Assembly (NCBI GenBank): GCA_958510825.1 | Contig: OY294051.1 | Coordinates: 27,949,265 to 28,013,264 of the forward strand | Origin: Brachypterus glaber | Taxonomy: Eukaryota > Arthropoda > Insecta > Coleoptera > Kateretidae | Reading direction: 5' to 3' | Length of the DNA stretch: 64,000 nt | Shown: positions 56,712 through 64,000 of the stretch, piece by piece | Numbering within the stretch: position 1 is the stretch's first letter | Layout: every line of letters begins with the position of its first letter | Program-made: the position numbers and the translations under genes | Notes under the pieces: generated by a model | What the model saw: only the letters and a program-made list of their open reading frames with translations | Told to the model about the DNA's origin: nothing | Databases searched by the model: none

Positions 56712-57898
56712 TAGGGACACTAGATCTAGGTCTTAAGTTAGCAAGGCGACAGACAACGGGAAACGTCAGAAAACATCTGAACATCGGTTGCCATAGAGAG
56801 TTTCTTCACGGATTTTACTGCCCATCCTAAACTTAGAAATTAATCAAATCGAGCCGTTTTGAAATTAATTTTTTGCTAAATTGCATCGTCGAAAATGTCA
56901 ATAGATAACCTAATTTTTTGACGTAAACACAATTTAATACTAAATTAAAACAATAATTCAGTTGATCATACCATTAATATATACGCTTCTTTTAATAACT
57001 GCAATTTATTCAATGCTGCAGAACTTTTGGCGTCATCCAGAAACAAGCCCCATTTTTTGTCTGTAGAAAATAATAAGAAAATACATACATTATGAATAAA
57101 ATAGTAAAATAGAAATCTACCTTTATATCCTAGTATGGTGTGTACCATTCAGTTTAATTTTAATTTAAGTTTAATAACATATAAATATTTCAAATTCTGA
57201 CCATATTTTTGACAAATAAGTCAAAAGTAAGGTTAATCAATGACAAAGCCCCGAGTTTGAATACTATATTTATGATTAAACTGTTAATTTCATTAAAAAT
57301 TTGATTCTAAAATAGCATAGTATACCATACATTCCGTTTACTTTAAGTTTTATTGGTTCTACACCACATACTACTGATAAAATCGATCATATGATAAAAT
57401 TTTAGTTCAGAATATAGATAAAATCATGCAATATTGTATTTACCTTATTAATTTGTGAAAATAAAGAAGAAATTCCAGCCTGGCTGTCCAGAAATAACTC
57501 ATATTAAGCAAAAATGGTCCATTATCTCATCTGTTTAAAATAAGATGAAAAACATATTTTGTAGCGATTGAATTTTCTTCGTTACACGTTATTATGCGTA
57601 ACACTCTTTAGAAACGTAAGTTTATTAATGATTAACACTGTTTTGCTGCGATTAAACACTATTTTAAAACACAAATGATAAGTTTACGTCAAAAAATTAG
57701 GTTATCTATTGACATTTTCGACGATGCAATTTAGCAAAAAATTAACTTCAAAACAGCTCGATTTGATTAATTTCTAAGTTTATGATGGGCAGTAAAATCC
57801 GTGAAGAAACTCTCTATGGCAACCGATGTTCAGATGTTTTCTGACGTTTCCCGTTGTCTGTCGCCTTGCTAACTTAAGACCTAGATCTAGTGTCCCTA
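56712..57898. mobile_element. hAT-like non-autonomous element with 8-bp target duplication
   Basis: The terminal inverted repeats begin tagggacactagatctaggt and stay matched for about 220 bp (through 'gcaaggcgacagacaacggg', 'catagagagtttcttcacgg' and 'aaaattaggttatctattga'). The 8-bp word aggatgat is duplicated exactly at 56704-56711 and 57899-57906. An 8-bp duplication and a TAGGG terminus fit the hAT superfamily. The 1187-bp body contains no transposase frame, so it would need a transposase in trans. High arm identity and the perfect duplication indicate recent movement. Confidence 0.85.
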
Positions 57899-57906
57899 AG
57901 GATGAT

Positions 57907-58567
57907 TAATAAAGATGGCGACAATCAGCTGATTCTAATAAATTTTTTACCAAAATATTGAAAGTAGGTAGTTTGGGCTAAAATTTTTATGTGCATAATT
58001 ATACTCAACGATAAGCATGTACATGTGTACATGTAGTTACATGTGATATGTAGTTTCTATGTGCACATAAATATTTAAAATACATTACACCAAGTTTTGA
58101 AACGCAGTAGAGAGCCGACGCATCCCAGATTCAGCTAGCCAGCCGCACACGGACGGGTCAGATGAATTGCCTGCATTTTAAAGCGAGGATTGTGATGTAG
58201 TAAGGAGCGCAAATCCGACCCTGTGGAAGTGCAAGCCCCGACCCAGTTTGCTCTCTGCGCGATAAAGAAAAACCTCATACCTTAACAGTTCGTAGTTGTA
58301 AATCAAACAACTGCACTCATTTGTAAATACCGAACACGTTTTCTTTTTTGTTGTTGTATTATATGCAATATATAGTGGTTGGCGCATATACAACTATTTA
58401 TTGTTGTATACTATAACCTAATTACGTTATTAATTTCGCTATTGTTCTATCAGTGTAATCATAAAAACTCTCTTTGTCGGTGTGTCTATAGATCTATGAA
58501 CTTGATAACTTTCGACCATTTAATCAAATGGTTCAATTTTTTACCGCAATTTTTCGGCCTTCGGCTA
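57907..58567. other. Mixed-composition DNA without recognised gene
   Basis: The stretch 58090-58270 is more GC-rich (gagagccgacgcatcccaga; ccgacccagtttgctctctg) but has no convincing frame. It may be part of an unrecognised repeat. Confidence 0.4.
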
Positions 58568-58570
58568 TAA

Positions 58571-58723
58571 GGGAACGTTCAAGTATTACGTAACGCTTCT
58601 AGGGGGGGTAGGGTTCATTTTGGAGTGTTACGCCCATGTTAATGGTATAGGAAAATAGCGTTACAGTGGGGGGGGGGGTCCAAAATGATCAAAATTTGCG
58701 TTACGTAATACTTGAACGTTACC
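58571..58723. mobile_element. PIF/Harbinger-like MITE, 153 bp (TAA duplication)
   Basis: The ends gggaacgttcaagtattacg and, inverted, ggtaacgttcaagtattacg are flanked by TAA (58568-58570 and 58724-58726). It is the reverse-orientation relative of 45265-45407 and 27090-27203 and contains a 9-10 base G run. Confidence 0.85.
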
Positions 58724-58726
58724 TAA

Positions 58727-59172
58727 GTTTATAGGGATGAGTAGTTTAAAATGTCACTAAGTTGTTTAAAAAACTGAGGCTAAATAACAGTAACCGCAGA
58801 ACTTTTGGCTGCAATTTTGTTTATTTGTACCACTGTGAGACGAAGAAAAACCTACCTTATAACATTCTCAGTTAATTCTCTTCTCTTTATATAATTATCT
58901 ATAGATGCTTTTCTTTTCATATCTTAATTTAATTATACAAGACTATGATTAATGCGTATAGGCTTCTTGATAAAGACGAGAATTTTAAAAATATAGCTAC
59001 ATCCAGTAGGCGTCAAAAGGTATCGTGTATTTATGTCTACTTTATGAATAAAATTACCTATATACTAAATATGTATATGTATATAATACTGTACGATGTT
59101 ATTTTTGATAAAACAATTTCCTATAAGAATTATTTGTGTATCAAGGCCTGAAAGAACCTCTTTGCTATTATA
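58727..59172. other. A+T-rich DNA, nothing recognised
   Basis: No supported feature. Confidence 0.55.
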
Positions 59173-59702
59173 TACAGGGTTATTCAGAAATAAGTTCGAG
59201 AAATTTAAGAGGTGATTCTACGTTAAAAAATAATGACAAAAAGTTCCTATAGAGGTTGGTCCTGAAATGAGCCCTAAGGGAGCTGCGGCCCTTCGAAGAT
59301 GGACATTGAATGGGGAACAAAAAAGCACCAATAAAATGTTAATGATGCAGTGCGATTCTTCACTTAAAACTAAGCAAAAAAGTATTCTTCACCAAAATAC
59401 CTGAATTTAATATTAAAGGAGTTATAGCCTTTTAAAAAGTAAAGTTTTTATGTATTTTTACTTAAGGAATCTATATTTATTACAAAAAATCCAAAAAAAC
59501 TACACCTAAAAAAGTTTGGGGCAAAAATGTGTTAAGCCTCACATATTTTGTCCGTCTAGGCACGCCTCTGGATAAATTCAAAAAAATAAATTAACATAAA
59601 CTTATTGCCTTTATTAATACTAGTATACGTGCAAAAGGTCGTCGCTCTAGCTTAAAGGGTACAAGAGTTATTAATTAAAAATCTTATTTTTAGTGCAACT
59701 TT
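59173..59702 (+). mobile_element. Foldback element, TACAGGG family, right arm missing
   Basis: It follows 35858-36540 closely from tacagggttattcagaaata through 'ggcacgcctctggataaatt' and 'gggtacaagagttattaatt', then breaks off at about 59702 where the LINE fragment starts. Confidence 0.8.
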
Positions 59703-60365
59703 AAAACTTGTGTTTATTATGCAAAGATATTAAATGTCACTTATTTGTGTATGTAAAATATTTGGGATCTGTGGTTGACCAACATTTCAGGTGGGGTAAG
59801 CACGCTGAAACTTTAAGTATAAGACTAAGTAGACTCATCCACAAGTTTTACCAAATTCGAAACATACTTATCAATAAAAATCTAACCATGGTTTATGATA
59901 CCTTGGCGGAATCTTTACTGAGGTACTGCATTGTAGTTTGGGGTGCACTACTAGGCAACCAGCTTGATTCATAACAAGTTAATCAAAATACCTTGCTCAA
60001 AATACTTTTCAAACGCGATCGCAGGTATGCTACCGAACAACTGTATGCTGAGTTAAATTTGTTAGATGTGCGATGCTTGTTTATTTGTAACTCTTTTGTA
60101 AACACATAATTAACACAAACTCACAAATCCTTCAACATTAAAACAAGAACAGCTACAAATCAAGTAAATGTTCCTTTTTTTTCAAAAAGCACACGCAAAA
60201 CATTGTACTTTACTTGGGTCCTAAATTGTACAATCTCCTGCCTCTAGCCTCTACAAGTAAGAAATACTAGTAATTTACAACATTTTAAACTCCAAAGTAA
60301 AAACTATTTAAGACAAAATAACAATCTCTTTTTAAATAGTATAAAAAACAGTACCTAAAACTGTA
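59703..60365 (+). pseudogene. Decayed LINE fragment related to the 46103-47929 element
   Basis: Residues KYLGSVVDQHFRWGKHAETL, RLSRLIHKFYQIRNILINK and SLLRYCIVVWGALLGN (59755-59970) align with the thumb region of the reverse transcriptase at 46103-47929 (KYLGVIFDQHLKWNEHADCL). Beyond the stop at 59972 the match continues as ILFKRDRRYATEQLYAEL and RTATNQVNVPFF, with several stops and frame changes. Catalytic motifs and everything upstream are absent. The copy is much older than its relative and sits at the broken right end of a foldback element. Confidence 0.82.
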
Positions 60366-60540
60366 AATGTAAGATAAAAATAAAATAACATGCAACTGAC
60401 CTTTCTTAATATTTTTAATTTTCTTTTTTTATATCACTAGTTAATTTATTAATGCTAATGTTGAATACTTACCTTTGAGATAAAAAATATGTCTTTAATA
60501 ACCAGCACAATCTAGTCTTACAGGTTAAGGCATATCCAGA
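60366..60540. other. A+T-rich spacer, possibly LINE 3' untranslated region
   Basis: No clear tail or duplication. Confidence 0.4.
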
Positions 60541-60658
60541 AGCTTGCATAAGAACATAAAACATAAGAATGCGATGCCGTGATTGGCTTGCAAGATACAT
60601 AGCGGCACATCAAGCCAATCACGGCATCGCATTGTTGTTTTATGTTCTTATGCGAGCT
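60541..60658. repeat. 118-bp near-perfect hairpin, 50-bp stem, 20-base loop
   Basis: The arm 60541-60590 ends gatgccgtgattggcttg. The arm 60611-60658 begins caagccaatcacggcatc. The stems pair over about 48-50 bp with one 2-base bulge and few mismatches. The size and shape would suit a hairpin RNA precursor or a palindromic MITE. No promoter can be assigned. Confidence 0.85.
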
Positions 60659-61251
60659 TGTGAATAGACACTTACTAAGGCAATAACTATAAATTTTCTA
60701 TGTATATTGAATAATATGTAAAAATTGTACATTTATTAACAAATAAAAATTGAATTGATATTATTAGGGCTAGTTGTGTGCATTTGGGGACATTTTAAAG
60801 ATGTTTTAAAAATAAAAAATAAAAATAGTTTACATTTAGTGCACCAGTTTCGAGCTGTTTTGGTTTTCTGGGATAGGTATACAATATTTTATTGCAATGT
60901 CTCTAATTCATTTATTTTGTATTGTTTTTAAATTGAAAGATTTATTGCTAAATAATTTTTCAAGTAAGTAATCAATTTTAATAAATTAAAATTTTTATTA
61001 TTTTTGTTTTAACTAAAATGTATACAAAAAGTATACTTAAATTTTAATTATATTTTTATTAGTTTTCTTAATAATATGCAAATGTAGACATATCCAGTGC
61101 GCAAAATGTTAATTGTCACTCTGAACAGTTTTTATCTGAAGAATGCATTTTAAAAGCTACACCATGAAATATGCAATGCTTAACCTATCGGTAGTATACT
61201 CTTTAATATAAGGTCATTTTGGTCACAAAAAGTCCCAAATTTTACAGGGTG
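60659..61251. other. A+T-rich DNA, nothing recognised
   Basis: No supported feature. Confidence 0.55.
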
Positions 61252-61440
61252 ATTCAAAATAAACGTATGAGCATGTTCCTCTCATAAAAATCAGAAAAAT
61301 GTTTAAACGGACGGCTCATTAAAGGGGAATAAAAAATCGGTTTTTATTTAATAACTTAAGAACCCTTTAAGTTGTAGCAACAAGGTTTTCATTGTGGTCT
61401 AACCACTGAAAAGTGTGTGTATTTGCCTACATTCTAAACA
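61252..61440 (+). repeat. Left-end copy, TACAGGGTG superfamily
   Basis: It starts tacagggtgattcaaaataa. The inner 'aaatcggtttttatttaataactta...aaggtttt' matches 506-560 in the first element of the window. The 61495-61560 stretch contains a short inverted pair (aaacgtttattatacgtaaa) that may be the turn. The right end was not found. Confidence 0.5.
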
Positions 61441-61860
61441 AGTCGTAGAAAAATTTATATTTTTTGATTTAAACGTTCATTATACGTAAATTAAAAAACG
61501 TTTATTATACGTAAATTAAAAAACCTATATAATAAACGTTTAATATTTTTATCAAAAAATATATCTTTGTGTTTCTTGGACATGCGAATGAGTTATTTTA
61601 GTTTAAGTTGCTCTTCTAGCTATGGAGCTCGAAGAAAATAAAAAGAATCTGAGGTCATAAAATCTGTTTTAGCGAAAATAAAAAACATATAAACGGTTTT
61701 AAATTTACTGAACGGATGGCAAAATTTACTAATTAAGGTAAAAAATTTCAATTTTTTGTTGGGATCTTTTTAATTTCTTCTGTCCATAAATAAGACTAAA
61801 CCGCTTTATTTTTTTTTCTTAAAAAAAGTTTAATGTAGGTACCAAATATTGAATTTGGAA
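61441..61860. other. A+T-rich DNA, nothing recognised
   Basis: The word aacgtttattatacgtaaattaaaaaac is partly duplicated near 61464 and 61498. No gene. Confidence 0.5.
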
Positions 61861-63797
61861 ATAAATATTAATCTTACAGACACATACAATTATCCCAAAG
61901 TTTAAAATAGTATAGTGCCGAGATTTACATGTGGTCCAAAAGTCACCCCCACCCTCTTAACTTTTAATCAAGTCGAGATATCGACTTTAAATTTGAAATT
62001 TTAATCTTTTGCAAATTTTTAACTCTCTGTAATTTTTTTTCTGATTGTCTAAACAAAAAATGTTATTTACATAAATTGTAGAGAATTCAATAACGCACAA
62101 ATATAATTTTTTCTTGAGTTGCGTTTTTGCACATAACTGTGCAAAAAAAAGGATTTAGTAAAATATAGGAATGTAATTTAAAAGGTTGTACATTTTTAAT
62201 ATATTGCTGAACTATGATCCATGCATAGGCGTTTTAAAAATAAGATTTATATTGTTAAAATAATTACTGAAGATGTCAGAAATAATATTTTCTGATAATA
62301 ATAACCAAAAGGAAATAATGAACAATGATTACCGAAAATTTACACCTCGTTTTAACATTAAAAGGATGAATAATACCGAATGTTTACAAATTTAATATAA
62401 TTTTAAGGTACCTACGTATCGCTTTAATTACATCGGCACTTAGTGCTACTAAGAGTGCCGATGTATTGAAATCTTCGCCGAAAAGTCAAAATCTTTGACC
62501 ACGTTTTTTTCACATTTCTCGACGTTTTAGACCATTCTGAGTCGAAATCAGTAAAAAACAAATTTGCGTCCGTCTGTCTGTCTGGGTGTAAACTCTCTAA
62601 CTCCATTTCTACATGAGATATCGACTTGCGGTTTTTTGCATATTGTTTCTTATCGTATTCCGAAGAGCTGATTATATTTTGGGGGTAAACGATTGGGGTG
62701 AGGGGGTAAAAATAGGGTAAAACTCCTATTTTTAGCGTTTTTTGTTTATAATTAAGGCAATTATTATTGTATTTGGTTAATTTAGCACTTATATAAAAGA
62801 TAATTTTAAATTGGTCAAAAAATGTTATAAACAACGTTTTTCTAAAACGCATTGTTTTCGAGATATTGGCGTTTAAAGCTGTAAAAGGTTTTTTATAACC
62901 CGATTTCAAAAAATTATATTTTAAATAAAAGCTCTTTCTAAGCCCTATAAAAAATGTTATATGCAGTTTTTTGCTAGAATATAGTGTTTTAAAGATACAG
63001 ATTTTAAAATCAAACAAAACACCTAGTTTGAAATTTGGAAACTAGATGGCTCTAGTGTACAATAGTGCCGATGTTTTGACAGGGTGCTTGCAACGTTTCA
63101 TCTAGTTTACACTTCAATTTGTATATAAATATCCGGTAATTTTGGTTATATCTGAACGATGTAAAAGTACATTTCATAGATCCAGTTGCCTCAGTGTATA
63201 ATAAATATTACCTGAGATTGTTTATTTAAAACTTAGTAATTTGTATAATTTTGTCGTCATGGATAACAAAATATGATTAAATGTCTTTATGCCTTTGGTA
63301 GTGAAAGTATATAAATTTGCTTAGATTAAAAATGTTACGTTAAAGTTAAATAATCCACAAGATAATGAAGTCGGCTATAAAAATAGAAAATTCCTAAATT
63401 AAAAATAAAAGTAAATGAGTACCTACTACCGGGCATTTAAAACCCGTAATTAATTCCTACTATATGAAAATAATAAAATAAATATCGTTTATTATGTAGC
63501 AATTATGTTTTCCTAATAAATAAAATTTACAGTGCCGTCCTAAGGGGGATTTTTTAACGAAATGTGGGGTCCTGTGATATATAATTTTAAAGCAAATAAT
63601 TTTTTTTTGGGCAGGGGGACATGTCCACAATTTTAAAGTTAAAAATATTATTTACGTGTTCCAAATTTAAAGTCGATTTCTCGACTTGATTAAAAGTTAA
63701 GAGGGGGGTGGGGTGACTTTTGAACCGCATGTAAATCTCTGCACTATACTATTTTAAACTTTGGGATAATTGTATGTGTCTGTTAGATTAATATTTA
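61861..63797. mobile_element. TIR element of about 1.9 kb with 137-142-bp terminal repeats, carrying a nested element
   Basis: The left repeat 61861-61997 and right repeat 63656-63797 are inverted copies. Shared words are attaatcttacagacacata with its complement near 63775, 'gtggtccaaaagtcaccccc' against 'ggggtgacttttgaaccgca', and 'agtcgagatatcgacttt'. A single diverged arm also occurs at 20510-20580. The body has no credible transposase frame and contains the ATCGGCACT element at 62430-63092. Confidence 0.75.
62430..63092 (+). mobile_element. Nested element with ATCGGCACT hairpin terminus
   Basis: The left end is a hairpin catcggcact...agagtgccgatg (62431-62464). The right end is agtgccgatgttttgacagg followed by gtgcttgcaacg. 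A second, interrupted copy lies inverted at 29247-30458. The 197-codon minus-strand frame inside (62424-63017) is lysine- and phenylalanine-rich, of low complexity and without known domain. I treat it as chance. Confidence 0.65.
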
Positions 63798-64000
63798 TAT
63801 AATAATATAATAAAAGGTGTAAATTTGGATCTAAGCTTTCCAAACAAACCCCTTTTGATTACAAAAAAAAACAGAGAGTGTGTTAAAAAAAATAAAAAAA
63901 AAACTTTCAAATTTTTTTTTGAAAATTTTCAATTTTTTTTAATTTTCATTTTGCGAAAAACGAGAAAAGTTTTTATTTTTTTTTTTTTAAGTAAAATTTT
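63798..64000. other. A+T-rich DNA to window end
   Basis: Poly-A/T-rich sequence, nothing recognised. Confidence 0.6.

Noticed and set aside
62424..63017. 197-codon minus-strand open frame
   Set aside because: It lies inside a repeat with a second copy at 29247-30458 that lacks the frame. The composition is low-complexity (K, F, N, I rich) and no domain is recognisable.

Overview
The window looks like intergenic or intronic DNA from a large, repeat-rich arthropod genome, most likely an insect. It is strongly A+T rich, with long poly-A/T and (TA)n tracts. It holds several lineages of non-LTR retrotransposon, a Penelope-like element, tRNA-derived SINEs and dozens of short inverted-repeat DNA elements. 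I found no intact host gene, no transposase gene, no rRNA or free-standing tRNA gene and no CRISPR array. Species assignment is inference from repeat content only.

Layout. 0-13 kb: foldback elements with TACAGGG-type ends, a PIF/Harbinger-like MITE with TTA target duplication (2590-3243), hairpin MITEs, a TIR element with subterminal TGAATGGGACA repeats (7716-8596), a SINE with a perfect 14-bp duplication (8632-8883) and a (TA)n tract. 13-21 kb: a long-duplication TIR element (13381-14508) split by a 5'-truncated Penelope-like element that keeps its GIY-YIG endonuclease and a hammerhead-like core, then GC-core hairpins and a 1.3-kb long-TIR element (18045-19356). 21-33 kb: a 186-bp satellite headed by one inverted monomer, relatives of the 13-kb element, the main SINE family, a 150-bp tandem duplication, an RNase H-bearing LINE relic flanked by a 78-bp duplication, and a LINE 3' end with a perfect 12-bp duplication. 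33-45 kb: very long inverted repeats and one compositionally distinct unidentified reading frame (38272-38649). 45-64 kb: the longest open reading frame, an intact 608-residue reverse-transcriptase segment on the minus strand (46103-47929), two further LINE relics, a palindromic 14-bp minisatellite, a hAT-like element with 8-bp duplication (56712-57898), and nested TIR elements to the end.

The most unusual signal is a short recurring motif, AAGTCCAAAC followed by CA or GA. Its core GTCCAAAC occurs 16 times on both strands, about 12 independent sites, where roughly one is expected at this composition. In at least three places it lies where an otherwise recognisable sequence is broken: two LINE reading frames and one repeat boundary. 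It is also carried in each satellite monomer. Whether it marks a biological insertion or repair process or an assembly artefact cannot be decided from the sequence alone.

The elements do not form a pathway. They record successive, often nested, transposition and duplication in a gene-poor region.
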